Source of the DNA: an uncultured Pseudomonadales bacterium
GTDB lineage: Bacteria > Pseudomonadota > Gammaproteobacteria > Pseudomonadales > Azotimanducaceae
Assembly (NCBI GenBank): GCA_958296195.1
Contig: OY282455.1
Span: 2,976,001 to 3,040,000, forward strand
Direction of reading: 5' to 3'
Length of the DNA stretch: 64,000 bases
The translations under genes and the position numbers were made by a program. A model generated the notes under the pieces. That model saw only the letters and a list, made by a program, of their open reading frames with translations. It did not search any database and was not told the DNA's origin. This document shows positions 51,780-60,541 of this stretch, piece after piece; positions within the stretch are counted from its first letter, which is position 1, and every line of letters begins with the position of its first letter.

Positions 51780-53126
51780 ATGAACATCACCATCTTCGGG
51801 GCCGGCTACGTCGGCTTGGTGACAGGCGGCTGCTTTGCGGAAATGGGCAACTCGGTCGTTTGCGTGGAAGTGGACGCCGAGCGGGTGGCGGGGCTGCAGG
51901 CCGGCCGAACGCCCATTTTCGAGCCAGGCCTCGACACGTTGATCAGGACCAACCTCGCCGCCGAGCGGATGCGTTTCACCACCAGCACGGAGGAAGGCAT
52001 TGAACATGGGAGAGTTCTCTTCATCGCCGTCGGCACGCCGGCGCAGGAGGATGGCAGCGCCGACTTGAACGCCGTGCTCGCCGTCGCCAACCAAGTCGGA
52101 CGGCGCATGAAGACAGCCAAGATCATCGTCGATAAGTCAACCGTTCCAGTCGGCACCGCCGACCAGGTGCGCGCCACAGTGGCGGCAGCGCTCCAGGAAC
52201 GGGGCCTAAGCCTCGACTTCGACGTGGTCGCCAACCCGGAATTCCTAAAGGAAGGCGCTGCGGTCAACGACTTCATGCGCCCAGACCGCATCATCATCGG
52301 CGCCAGCCGTGACGACAGCCGGGCGATTCTTGAAAGGCTCTACGAACCCTTCGTGCGCAACCGCGACAAGTTCGTCCACATGAGCGAACGCTCGGCGGAA
52401 TTGGCCAAGTACGCGGCCAACGCCATGCTGGCCGCACGCATCAGCCTCGTCAACGAGCTGGCCGGCATAGCGGACCAAGTCGGGGCGGACATCGAGGCCG
52501 TGCGGCGCGGCATTGGCCGGGACCCGCGCATCGGCACCCATTTCCTGTACGCCGGCGCCGGCTACGGCGGCACCTGCTTTCCGAAGGACATCAAGGCCTT
52601 GATTCACACCGCCGATTCACTCGGAGTGGCCACGCAAATGCTGCAGGCCGTGGAGGCCGTCAACGGCCGGCAGAAGGGCGTCTTGGTCCGGAAGATGCAG
52701 CGCCACTACGGATCGGGGCTGGCCGGCAAGACCCTAGCCCTGTGGGGCTTGGCCTTCAAACCCAACACGGACGACATGCGCGAGGCGCCCAGCCTAGTGG
52801 TGGTCGAAGCGCTGCTGGACGCCGGCGCCAAGGTGCAAGCCTATGACCCGGTGGCCAGCCCCGCAGCCGAGGGTGTCTTTGGCGGCAAGGTCAAGCTCTG
52901 CCGGACCCGTTATGAGGCCGTGGCCGACGCCGACGGATTGGTGATCCTGACCGAATGGAACGAGTTCCGCACCCCGAACTTCCAGCGCCTGCGCACCACC
53001 ATGAAGGAACCGGTCATCTTCGACGGGCGCAACCTTTACGACCCGGCCTACCTAGCCGGATTGGGCTTTGTCTATCACTCCATTGGCCGCCCGGCCCTGC
53101 CTGCCTCCAAACTTGCACACGGCTGA
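51780..53126 (+). CDS. ugd: UDP-glucose 6-dehydrogenase
   Basis: 448 residues. NAD-binding 'MNITIFGAGYVGLVTGGCFA', 'DKSTVPVGTADQVRATVAAA', 'VVANPEFLKEGAAVNDFMRP', the catalytic Cys in 'GAGYGGTCFPKDIKALIHTA', and 'LWGLAFKPNTDDMREAPSLV'. It oxidises UDP-glucose to UDP-glucuronate for exopolysaccharide, capsule or glycolipid synthesis. Glucuronate is also a head group of some bacterial glycosphingolipids, which is notable given the ceramide-type operon 1.5 kb downstream, but the link is inference. Confidence 0.96.
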   Translation: MNITIFGAGYVGLVTGGCFAEMGNSVVCVEVDAERVAGLQAGRTPIFEPGLDTLIRTNLAAERMRFTTSTEEGIEHGRVLFIAVGTPAQEDGSADLNAVLAVANQVGRRMKTAKIIVDKSTVPVGTADQVRATVAAALQERGLSLDFDVVANPEFLKEGAAVNDFMRPDRIIIGASRDDSRAILERLYEPFVRNRDKFVHMSERSAELAKYAANAMLAARISLVNELAGIADQVGADIEAVRRGIGRDPRIGTHFLYAGAGYGGTCFPKDIKALIHTADSLGVATQMLQAVEAVNGRQKGVLVRKMQRHYGSGLAGKTLALWGLAFKPNTDDMREAPSLVVVEALLDAGAKVQAYDPVASPAAEGVFGGKVKLCRTRYEAVADADGLVILTEWNEFRTPNFQRLRTTMKEPVIFDGRNLYDPAYLAGLGFVYHSIGRPALPASKLAHG

Positions 53127-53219
53127 TAAATGTATATTTAATTTATTGAAATTAGATGATTTTTTACCTTCAAGCACCTATTTTTCACGACAGCCAACAG
53201 GCCGCGGCTGCACAAAAAA

Positions 53220-53248
53220 TTGACAAAGCGGCCCTGCATTCATAAGCT
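53220..53248 (+). promoter_or_regulatory. Candidate promoter for citrate synthase
   Basis: TTGACA at 53220-53225, 17 bp, then TAAGCT at 53243-53248. The -35 is perfect, the -10 weak. It follows an AT-rich stretch (53127-53220) that may act as an UP element; the gene starts at 53405. Confidence 0.5.
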
Positions 53249-53404
53249 CGCTCACCAGCATCGACAACCAGCCAAGCATTGGTTTGAGCGGCCGCGGGGG
53301 AGGTGGAAGCGGCCAAGAACTTGGCTTATTGGTCGAGTTTTCCGGCGTTCAAGAACAAATCGGCTGCGGCGCCTTGCGAACCTGCGGCAAATAAGGGAGG
53401 ACAC

Positions 53405-54697
53405 ATGGTGCAGGCAAGCCCGAAGGTTGCTCGGCTTCTCATTGACGACAAGGAAATCGACCTGCCCGTCATATCCGGCAGCGGCGGTCCGGACGTCATT
53501 GATGTCGGCGGCCTGACCCGGCACGGCTACTTCACCTACGATCCGGGCTTTGTCTCCACCGCCTCCTGCGACTCCGAACTCACCTACATCGACGGAGACG
53601 CCGGCGTCCTGCTGCACCGCGGCTATCCCATTGAACAGCTAGCCGAGCGGTCCGACTTCCTGGAGCTTTGCTACCTGTTGCTGAACGGCGACCTGCCCTG
53701 CGCAGCCAAGCGGGAGCAGTTCGTCAACAACATCAGGCGCCACACCATGGTGCATGAAAAACTCAAGGCCCTGATCCAAGGCTACCGGCGGGACGCCCAC
53801 CCCATGGCCATCCTGTGCGGCGTGGTGGCGGCGCTGTCCGCCTTCTACCATGACTCCTTGGACATCGACGATGCGCAGCATCGGCTAAGGACCGCCCACC
53901 GCCTGATCGCCAAGATGCCAACCTTGGCGGCGATGAGCTACAAGTACGCTCGCGGCGAGCCCTTCATCTACCCGCGCAACGATCTTGGCTACGCGGAGAA
54001 CTTCCTGCACATGATGTTCGCCAACCCATGCGAGGAGCACCACGTCAATCCGGTAATCGCCCAGGCCATGGACCGCATCTTTCTGCTGCATGCGGACCAT
54101 GAGCAAAACGCCTCTACCTCCACGGTGCGCATGGCCGGCTCCACCGGCGCCAACCCCTTCTCCTGCATCGCCGCCGGCATTGCCGCCCTGTGGGGCCCCT
54201 CCCACGGCGGCGCCAACGAAGCGGTGCTGAACATGCTGGCGGAAATCGGCCACGAGAAGCACATCGACAAGTATGTCGCCAAGGCCAAAAACAAGGACGA
54301 CCCCTTCCGATTGATGGGCTTCGGCCATCGGGTTTACAAAAGCTACGACCCGCGTGCCAAGGTCATGCAGCAAAGCTGCCATGAAGTGCTCAACGCCCTC
54401 GGTGTGGATAGCGACCCCACCCTGCGCATGGCGCAGCGGTTGGAGCAAATCGCCCTCGAGGACAGCTATTTTGTGGAGAAACGCCTCTATCCGAACGTGG
54501 ATTTCTACTCCGGCATCATCCTGAAGGCCATCGGCATTCCGGTGGAGATGTTTACGGTCATCTTCGCCGTCGGCAGAACTCCAGGCTGGATCGCCCACTG
54601 GAACGAGATGATCGGCGGCAACTACCGGCTTGGCAGGCCAAGGCAACTTTACCGCGGCCCAACCCGCAGGGACTATTTGCCGGTTGACCGAAGGTAA
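53405..54697 (+). CDS. gltA: Citrate synthase (type II)
   Basis: 430 residues from ATG 53405 with AAGGGAGGAC immediately before it. It is the hexameric type II form with an N-terminal beta domain ('[20 protein letters not shown]'). Active-site His are in '[20 protein letters not shown]' and '[20 protein letters not shown]', and the Asp in '[20 protein letters not shown]'. It condenses acetyl-CoA with oxaloacetate to begin the TCA cycle. The 3' end overlaps the convergent alpha-oxoamine synthase gene by 25 bp. Confidence 0.97.
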   Translation: MVQASPKVARLLIDDKEIDLPVISGSGGPDVIDVGGLTRHGYFTYDPGFVSTASCDSELTYIDGDAGVLLHRGYPIEQLAERSDFLELCYLLLNGDLPCAAKREQFVNNIRRHTMVHEKLKALIQGYRRDAHPMAILCGVVAALSAFYHDSLDIDDAQHRLRTAHRLIAKMPTLAAMSYKYARGEPFIYPRNDLGYAENFLHMMFANPCEEHHVNPVIAQAMDRIFLLHADHEQNASTSTVRMAGSTGANPFSCIAAGIAALWGPSHGGANEAVLNMLAEIGHEKHIDKYVAKAKNKDDPFRLMGFGHRVYKSYDPRAKVMQQSCHEVLNALGVDSDPTLRMAQRLEQIALEDSYFVEKRLYPNVDFYSGIILKAIGIPVEMFTVIFAVGRTPGWIAHWNEMIGGNYRLGRPRQLYRGPTRRDYLPVDRR

Positions 54698-55875
54698 GCG
54701 TCGGTTTTCGCCACAACCTTGCCCATCGCCGCCACGATTTGCTCAATCTCCTGGGGCTTGTGGGCGGCACTGACGCTCATGCGCAGCAGGCTACCGCCGC
54801 TGGGCGCGGCCGGGGGCAGCATCAGGTTGACGTAAACCCCCTCCTCCAGCAGTTTCCGCCAAGCGGACAGCGCTTCGGTCCGGTCGGCAAGGCGCACCGC
54901 CATGACCGGGCTGGGCGCCTCGCCCACCTGCAGGCCAAGCTGGGTCAAGCCTTGGTGCAACTGCCGGGCGTTGCGCCAAAGCTGCGCCTTCAGCTCCGGG
55001 CGGTTGCGCAGCGCCCGCAGCGCGGAGCGGGTGCATTCCACCGTGGCCGGCGAGGGCGAAGCCGTGAACATGTAAGGCCGGCTGGCGTAGGTGAACAACG
55101 CCAACTCCTCATGCCGACTGGTGCAGAATCCGCCCATGGTGCCTAGACTCTTGCTGAAGGTGCCGACCACGAAGTCCACTTGGTCCAGAATTCCGGCCGC
55201 CTCGACCACGCCCCTGCCCTGCTCGCCCGCTACGCCGAGGGAGTGGGCTTCATCGACCAGCAGCAAGGCGCCGCGGCGGCTCTTCACCTCCGCGATTTCG
55301 GCCAAGGGCGCTTGATCGCCAAGCACGCTGTACAGACCCTCCACCACCACCAAGGCGTTGGCGGCCCGCTCACCGAGGCGGGTCAAGCGGGCGTCGAGGC
55401 TGGACGAGTCATTGTGGCGAAAGACATAGACTTGCGCCTGGCACAGCCGGCAACCGTCATAGAGGCTGGCGTGGGCGTCCGCGTCGAGCAGCACCGCATC
55501 CTCCGGCCCCAGCAGGGCCGCCAAGGTGCCTAGGTTGGCGGCGTAGCCAGTGGAGAACACCACCGCATGGGGATAGCCGTAGAAGTCGGCGATCTCCGCC
55601 TCCAAGGCAACATGACCGGCGTAGGTGCCGTTGGCCATGCGCGACCCGGTGGTGCCAGTGCCGGCGTCTTGAATGGCCTGCCGCCCGGCCGCCACGCCAG
55701 CGGCGTCGAAGGTCAGACCCAAATAGTTGTTGGTGCCGGCCAGCACGGTGGCGACGCCGTTGATGACGCCCAAGGTGGGCGAATGCAGGCGCTCGATGAC
55801 CACCTTAGTGGGATCCACCTCGCCAAGGCTGCGGCGAACCTCAGCAACGGCTTGGAACTTCGCCAGCAGGCTCAT
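54673..55875 (-). CDS. spt: Serine palmitoyltransferase-like alpha-oxoamine synthase
   Basis: 400 residues. PLP-dependent fold type I: '[20 protein letters not shown]', '[20 protein letters not shown]', '[20 protein letters not shown]', '[20 protein letters not shown]' and the PLP-lysine in '[20 protein letters not shown]'. The family includes KBL, BioF, HemA and bacterial SPT. The neighbouring ACP (4-bp overlap), epimerase-like reductase and acyl-AMP ligase match the SPT operon type, so serine plus acyl-ACP to 3-oxo-sphinganine is the likely reaction. BioF is the main alternative, but no other bio genes are near. Confidence 0.82.
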   Translation of the reverse strand: MSLLAKFQAVAEVRRSLGEVDPTKVVIERLHSPTLGVINGVATVLAGTNNYLGLTFDAAGVAAGRQAIQDAGTGTTGSRMANGTYAGHVALEAEIADFYGYPHAVVFSTGYAANLGTLAALLGPEDAVLLDADAHASLYDGCRLCQAQVYVFRHNDSSSLDARLTRLGERAANALVVVEGLYSVLGDQAPLAEIAEVKSRRGALLLVDEAHSLGVAGEQGRGVVEAAGILDQVDFVVGTFSKSLGTMGGFCTSRHEELALFTYASRPYMFTASPSPATVECTRSALRALRNRPELKAQLWRNARQLHQGLTQLGLQVGEAPSPVMAVRLADRTEALSAWRKLLEEGVYVNLMLPPAAPSGGSLLRMSVSAAHKPQEIEQIVAAMGKVVAKTDAYLRSTGK

Positions 55876-56105
55876 GGGGTCATGCGCCGCACGATGTCCG
55901 CCAACTGGGCGACATTGCGCACATTGGCCAGTTTCTCCTGCTCAATGACGAGCTCGAAATGATCCTCCACCTCCATGACGAACTCCATGAGCTGCGCCGA
56001 CTCCAAGGCTAGGGCTTCGAGCAGGTCGGTCTGCGGCGAAAAGTCCTCCGGCAACGTTGCCACCGCCGCCAAAAGGTCGCGCAACTGCGCTTCAATCGCA
56101 TCCAA
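55872..56105 (-). CDS. Acyl carrier protein of the ceramide-type operon
   Basis: 77 residues with the four-helix ACP pattern: 'MDAIEAQLRDLLAAVATLPE', then 'DLLEALALESAQLMEFVMEV' and 'LANVRNVAQLADIVRRM'. The phosphopantetheine Ser is in 'LESAQL', where most ACPs have DSL; the E-S-A variant is unusual but seen in specialised carriers. It would carry the fatty acyl chain from the upstream ligase to the SPT-like enzyme. Overlaps spt by 4 bp. Confidence 0.85.
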   Translation of the reverse strand: MDAIEAQLRDLLAAVATLPEDFSPQTDLLEALALESAQLMEFVMEVEDHFELVIEQEKLANVRNVAQLADIVRRMTP

Positions 56106-56106
56106 T

Positions 56107-57033
56107 TCACTTGCCTCCTAGGGTTTGCTCCATGCCGCTAGCCAAATTGTGGCGAGGGCGCCAGCCGGTCACCGCACCATAGCGGTCGTCGCCGCCCACC
56201 CAGCGGTCGTGCAGCAACTCCCGAACCTTGCCCGGCGTCAGCATGGGCGCACGACGCCGCAACCGGGACAGCAGCACGTTCATGCGGGCAGCCAGCATTA
56301 GAGCATACGGGGGAATCACCAGCGTGCGCTTGCCCGAGCTGCCGGCCGCCGCGGTGATGGCCGGCCAATCGTAACCGTCCGCCGCCCCATCGTCGATGCT
56401 GAACTGACGGCGGCGGCAGCGAGCGGGATCCTCCAGCCAGCGCAGAATCGCCGACACCAAGTCGTCAACATGCAGAAACGAAAGGCGTTGGCGCACATTG
56501 CCGGGAACCACCGTCAAGCCACGCCGCAGCAAGCGCAGCATGGGGCGGAGTTCAACATCCCCAGGGCCGTAAACGGCCGGCGGGCGAACAATGGTCCAGT
56601 CGAGATCGGGCTGGGCCGACAGCGCCCGCTCCCCTGCCCTTTTGCTGGCCGCATAGTCCGAAAGTTGCGGCTGCGAAGCCGCCAGGGAGGACACCAAGAG
56701 AAACGCCGGCGGCCGCTCCTGCCGGGCCGCTGCCGCAGCAAGGTGGCGCACAGCGTCAACATTGGCCAGCCTGAAGTCCTCCGGCCGCCGACCGCGCACC
56801 GCGCCGGCGAGATGAATGACCGCATCCATGCCTGTCAGCGCTTCTTCGAGCGCCTGCGGATTCCCTAAGCAGGCCAGCCAAGGTTCAATTTCGGAGTCGA
56901 GGGCGGTTGTGGGGCGCCTAAGGATGGCGCGCACAGCGAAACTGTCGGAGAGCAGCGGCCCCGCCAAGCGGCGGCCGATGAATCCGGTTAGGCCGGTGAC
57001 GGCGACAGTTCGTGGGCTGGCCTTGGAAACCGT
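56107..57033 (-). CDS. NAD-dependent epimerase/dehydratase-type reductase (CerR-like)
   Basis: An extended SDR with Rossmann motif 'VAVTGLTGFIGRRLAGPLLS', 'GMDAVIHLAGAVRGRRPEDF', 'FLLVSSLAASQPQLSDYAAS' followed by K (the YxxxK active site, Y-A-A-S-K), and 'WTIVRPPAVYGPGDVELRPM'. Between the TGA that ends the ligase (57052-57054) and the motif there is no ATG, GTG or TTG in frame. The first such codon, TTG 56967, lies after GxxGxxG and would destroy NAD binding. ACG 57033 would give a normal-looking N-terminus (VSKASPRTVAVTG), so it is used here as a working start. Readthrough of the TGA is the other option. In Caulobacter a homologous gene next to spt reduces oxidised ceramide. Confidence 0.75.
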   Translation of the reverse strand, partial: TVSKASPRTVAVTGLTGFIGRRLAGPLLSDSFAVRAILRRPTTALDSEIEPWLACLGNPQALEEALTGMDAVIHLAGAVRGRRPEDFRLANVDAVRHLAAAAARQERPPAFLLVSSLAASQPQLSDYAASKRAGERALSAQPDLDWTIVRPPAVYGPGDVELRPMLRLLRRGLTVVPGNVRQRLSFLHVDDLVSAILRWLEDPARCRRRQFSIDDGAADGYDWPAITAAAGSSGKRTLVIPPYALMLAARMNVLLSRLRRRAPMLTPGKVRELLHDRWVGGDDRYGAVTGWRPRHNLASGMEQTLGGK

Positions 57034-57051
57034 GAGGACAGCCCCACAACC

Positions 57052-58875
57052 TCAGACTGCCGCCTGTCGCATGTTGTCGCTCGGCCACGCCACCAGAGGC
57101 ACCGGATGACGCCCGTCCTCGTCCCACTGAATGCGGGCTAGGAAACCTTTGCAGGCGGTGATGCGGGACAGTTTGCCGGAGGAGGTGCGCGGCAGGGTGC
57201 GCGGCGGCACGATGTCAACATGGCAGGAAATGCCGAAGTGTTCGCGCATCAGCGATTCGATGCGCGTGGGTAGTTCCGGGTCGGCGCCCTTGGCTTCAAT
57301 GACGAGCACCACCATCGGCGCCCCGTTCGGCCGCGTCACCTCAAAAGCCGTTGTGGTTCCGCTGCGCACTCCTGGAGCGGTCTCCGCCAACTGCTCCAAA
57401 TCCTGGGGCCAAATGTTACGCCCACTGATGATGATGACGTCCCGGCTGCGAGCGGTCACCACCAAGTGCCGGCCGCATCGATAGCCGATGTCCCCAGTGT
57501 CAAGCCAGCCCGACTGATCGAGCACCTCAGCCGTGGCCTCGGGATCGTTGAAGTAGCCGCGCATGACGCTTGGCCCACGCACCAGAATGCGCCCGCACCG
57601 CCGCTCCTCAAGTTCTTGGCCCGACTCATCGCAGATTCTGAACTCGTAACTGGGCATGACCGCCCCGCAATCGACCAAGCCGAGGACGTCCCGGCTGGGA
57701 GAATCGGCGCCATCAACCGGCGTCGCCCGTCCGGACGTGGCCACCAGCTCCTTGTCCACCAAATCGACGTCAATGCCCTGGTTAAGGGGCGCGAAGCTGA
57801 TGGCCAAGCCGCATTCCGCCATGCCGTAGCAGGCCACAAATGCCTTGGGGTTGAACCCGGCCGGCGCAAGCACCCGGCTGAACCGCTCCAGCAAGCGGGG
57901 ATTGATGCGTTCGGCGCCGACGCAGGCGACCCGCCAATGGGAAAGGTCGTAGCGTTCGTGGTCCGAAGAGCGCAATCGCGCCGCGCACAGACCATAGCCG
58001 GACGGCGGGCTTGAAGAGACCGTGCCCTTGTTGTCGGAAATGAGCTTGAGCCACAGCCGCGGGCGCATGGCGAAGGTGCGTGGGCTTAGATAGTCCACGG
58101 ACAACGCGCGCATCAAGGGAACCAGAACGAATCCAACCAAGCCCATGTCGTGGTAGAAAGGCAGCCAGGACACGAGCCGGTCGTCGTCCCGCATCTTTGC
58201 GCCCACATCGGTTATTTCGCGCAGATTGGACAGCACCGCCGCCTGGGACATCTCCACGCCCCTAGGAAACCGAGTGCTGCCGGAAGTGTACTGCAGGTAG
58301 GCCGGCTCCTCTCCGACCAGCGGACGCAAGGGCGCATTCGCTTCCGGCAAGGCGTCAAAATCCTCCGCGTCGCCAACGAACCTCAAGGACAGCGGCTGCG
58401 CCGCCTGTTTGAGCAAGTCAAGGAAGCCTTCGGGGGCGATGGCCACCGCAGCGCCGCTGCTTTTCATCATGCGCCGAATCTGGTCGGCGTAGGCGTCGCC
58501 GCCGCCCATTTGCAGCCCCGCGGGTATGGGCACTGGAATCAGCCCGGCGTATTGGCAAGCGAAGAAGAAGCGGTGGAACAGTGGGGTGGTGTCGGCGATG
58601 ATGGCGACCCGTGCGTAGCGGGCCAGTTTCAGGCTGTTGAGGCGGCGGGCGGTGGCTAGGGCCTCGTCACGCAAAGCGGCGTACGGCAGCACATGGGTCA
58701 AGCGCCCGACGCCGCCGTAAAAGTTGTATCCGGTTGACCACTGCGCAGCGAACTCCAACGCATCCGCCAAGCCCGCAAACGCTCTCTCACGACTTGGCGC
58801 CCCCCCGCCTGTCGGTGTTGCAACTAAATCCGTCACTATGTGCTTACCCGCTATGACAGGAACTTCCCACCCCAA
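57052..58875 (-). CDS. Fatty-acyl-AMP ligase / acyl-ACP synthetase
   Basis: 607 residues from TTG 58875; GTG 58836 is an alternative. It is an ANL-superfamily enzyme of FAAL type: P-loop-like 'YLQYTSGSTRFPRGVEMSQA', 'LVSWLPFYHDMGLVGFVLVP', 'FVACYGMAECGLAISFAPLN', 'SGWLDTGDIGYRCGRHLVVT' and the C-terminal 'TLPRTSSGKLSRITACKGFL' with the catalytic Lys. Such enzymes activate a fatty acid as acyl-AMP and load it on ACP. It starts a four-gene leftward operon (ligase, reductase, ACP, SPT). The downstream reductase is in the same frame beyond a single TGA. Confidence 0.88.
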   Translation of the reverse strand: MGWEVPVIAGKHIVTDLVATPTGGGAPSRERAFAGLADALEFAAQWSTGYNFYGGVGRLTHVLPYAALRDEALATARRLNSLKLARYARVAIIADTTPLFHRFFFACQYAGLIPVPIPAGLQMGGGDAYADQIRRMMKSSGAAVAIAPEGFLDLLKQAAQPLSLRFVGDAEDFDALPEANAPLRPLVGEEPAYLQYTSGSTRFPRGVEMSQAAVLSNLREITDVGAKMRDDDRLVSWLPFYHDMGLVGFVLVPLMRALSVDYLSPRTFAMRPRLWLKLISDNKGTVSSSPPSGYGLCAARLRSSDHERYDLSHWRVACVGAERINPRLLERFSRVLAPAGFNPKAFVACYGMAECGLAISFAPLNQGIDVDLVDKELVATSGRATPVDGADSPSRDVLGLVDCGAVMPSYEFRICDESGQELEERRCGRILVRGPSVMRGYFNDPEATAEVLDQSGWLDTGDIGYRCGRHLVVTARSRDVIIISGRNIWPQDLEQLAETAPGVRSGTTTAFEVTRPNGAPMVVLVIEAKGADPELPTRIESLMREHFGISCHVDIVPPRTLPRTSSGKLSRITACKGFLARIQWDEDGRHPVPLVAWPSDNMRQAAV

Positions 58876-59115
58876 AAGCGCAAACGGTGCCCGCGGAGTT
58901 CACGGCGAACCCCAGCGCCGGTCGAATTCTAAATGAATTTCACCGCAACGCACCACTAGTTTGCTTCAGTAATGAGAAATGGGTGAAGCATTATGAAAAC
59001 ATTTTGAAGAAAATCAAGCAGAAAATGATAAAAACTGCCCAAGCTTGGAATAAAGCCACCCCAATGGCGCCAGAGTGGCGAGCCCAAGTTCCGAACCGAG
59101 CCCCCGGCGCCCAAG

Positions 59116-59751
59116 CTAGGCGCTCGCGCTGGGACGCGCCGAAACCACCTCGTGCCAACGCTGGAGATTCTTGCAGGCGTTGGGAATGGGCGTTCGGGCG
59201 GCGCTGGTGGCGAAGTCCACCGCGCACAAGGCGGTGATGTCGGCCAAGCTGAAGGTGTCCCCCGCCACGAACTGGCAGGTGCCCAACGCCCTGTTCAGGC
59301 GGTCGTAGAAGGCTTGCACTCGGACGGCGCCGCGCTGCGCCAACTCTGGAATGGCTTCAAAGACGCCGTCAGGCCCCGGCAGGCCACGTTTGGCGAAGCC
59401 CGGAAAGGAGTTGCGAAACACTTCGGCGGCGGCCCCCATGCCGTCGAACTCCATGTGGCGCTCCCGGGCGGCGATCCGAGCCTTGCTCACCGGGTCCGTT
59501 CCCATGAGCGGAGGGGCTGGATGGACCTCCTCCAAGTAGCGGCATATCGCCGGGGCCTCGTCGAGCGGCGTGCCGTCGTCGAGCACCAACGTCGGCACCA
59601 GCCCCCGGGGGTTGACGGCTAGATAGTCCTCATGCAGGTTTTCACCCTTGACGATGTTGATTTCGACCTTCTCGCAGGTGACGCCCTTCTCCGCCATGAA
59701 GATGCGCACTCGGCGGGGATTCGGCGCTAAGTGGCAGTCATAGAGTTTCAT
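59116..59751 (-). CDS. Glutathione S-transferase
   Basis: 211 residues from ATG 59751 (GGAGGAG six bases upstream). The N-terminal thioredoxin-like domain 'MKLYDCHLAPNPRRVRIFMA' contains the Asn/Pro-rich start and 'NPRGLVPTLVLDDGTPLDEA' then 'PAICRYLEE', the glutathione-binding cis-Pro and E-A/S motif. The helical C-terminal domain has 'FVAGDTFSLADITALCAVDF', the conserved capping-box Asp. A cytosolic conjugating or reducing enzyme; substrate unknown. Confidence 0.93.
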   Translation of the reverse strand: MKLYDCHLAPNPRRVRIFMAEKGVTCEKVEINIVKGENLHEDYLAVNPRGLVPTLVLDDGTPLDEAPAICRYLEEVHPAPPLMGTDPVSKARIAARERHMEFDGMGAAAEVFRNSFPGFAKRGLPGPDGVFEAIPELAQRGAVRVQAFYDRLNRALGTCQFVAGDTFSLADITALCAVDFATSAARTPIPNACKNLQRWHEVVSARPSASA

Positions 59752-59821
59752 CAAATGCTCCTCCGGTTGTGGGGCGCTCCAATCCACAGGCGTTGCGCCG
59801 ACGGGTCCTGAAGCGGGCAAG

Positions 59822-59838
59822 CCGCATATTGCACCAAG
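59822..59838 (+). repeat. Dispersed intergenic repeat, copy C (core only)
   Basis: CCGCATATTGCACCAAG, identical to the first 17 bases of copy B at 44185; the rest differs. Confidence 0.5.
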
Positions 59839-59888
59839 GAACCCCCAAGCTCAATGCCTGGAGTTGGGAGCGGCGCTTGGCGGCCCGT

Positions 59889-60233
59889 TCATTCCCCCAG
59901 CCAATCCAGACGATAGCCCGGCGGCAAGGGTTGGCGGCGCTCCACTCGCTCGGCGAAGGACTTCAGATCTTCGAGCACCATCAGCAAATAGGGATCGTTC
60001 GCCGGCCTGGCGATGTCGCACAGCAGGAGCAGTTGCTCAATGCACCACCAAAACGCCTCCTCTCCCGGCAAGGGCGGGCGGCGCGGCGGCATGAGGTCCA
60101 CCGCCTCTTCGTCATCAAGCACCCGGCCGAGGAAGGCGGCCACTTGGCGGTTGCCCTGCACGGCCGGGGAGGCATCCCTCAGAATCCCGAGCAGTTCCGG
60201 CCTATGCCGCTCCATCAGTTCTTCGCCGTTCAT
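59889..60233 (-). CDS. Hypothetical acidic helical protein
   Basis: 114 residues from ATG 60233, with GGAAGG nine bases upstream. Features: 'MNGEELMERHRPELLGILRD', 'AAFLGRVLDDEEAVDLMPPR' and 'EEAFWWCIEQLLLLCDIARP', ending 'LPPGYRLDWLGE'. It is mostly helical, soluble, and without recognised motifs or export signal. No family identified. The preceding 308 bp up to the epoxide hydrolase hold no gene I can support. Confidence 0.55.
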   Translation of the reverse strand: MNGEELMERHRPELLGILRDASPAVQGNRQVAAFLGRVLDDEEAVDLMPPRRPPLPGEEAFWWCIEQLLLLCDIARPANDPYLLMVLEDLKSFAERVERRQPLPPGYRLDWLGE

Positions 60234-60541
60234 GACGCCGCCCTTCCGCTTCCCTTGCCGCACCCCGCCGGCGCCGGAGGGCCTTGGCGTTGCGCCACCG
60301 CTTGTCGGGCTGAACCAGGGTACACCCGCGTCAATGCGCAGATCTTTTCCATGACGCCAATTATCCAGCCTGGCGCACCAGCCAAAAGAGCATTTCTCCG
60401 CACGCCCCATGCGACATCGGCCTTGCAGCGCATGGGCGATGGCGCACACTTCGACCGCCATCGCCCGTCCTCTTCCATTACACTGATTCACCCCAACGGC
60501 GTTGCGCGGCAGCACCCACAGCCCAAGATGAGGCCAAGCCC
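60234..60541. other. Stretch without a recognisable gene
   Basis: 308 bp between two divergent genes; presumably contains their promoters, but no convincing -35/-10 pair or repeat was found. Confidence 0.5.

Noticed and set aside
54673-55875. Reading the alpha-oxoamine synthase as BioF (biotin synthesis)
   Set aside because: No biotin genes nearby, and the linked ACP, acyl ligase and SDR fit the sphingolipid set better; kept only as an alternative.
58887-59237. Plus-strand open frame with a Lys-rich helix (about 116 codons)
   Set aside because: No ribosome binding site; half of it is antisense to the GST gene and the AT-rich part looks like an intergenic promoter region.
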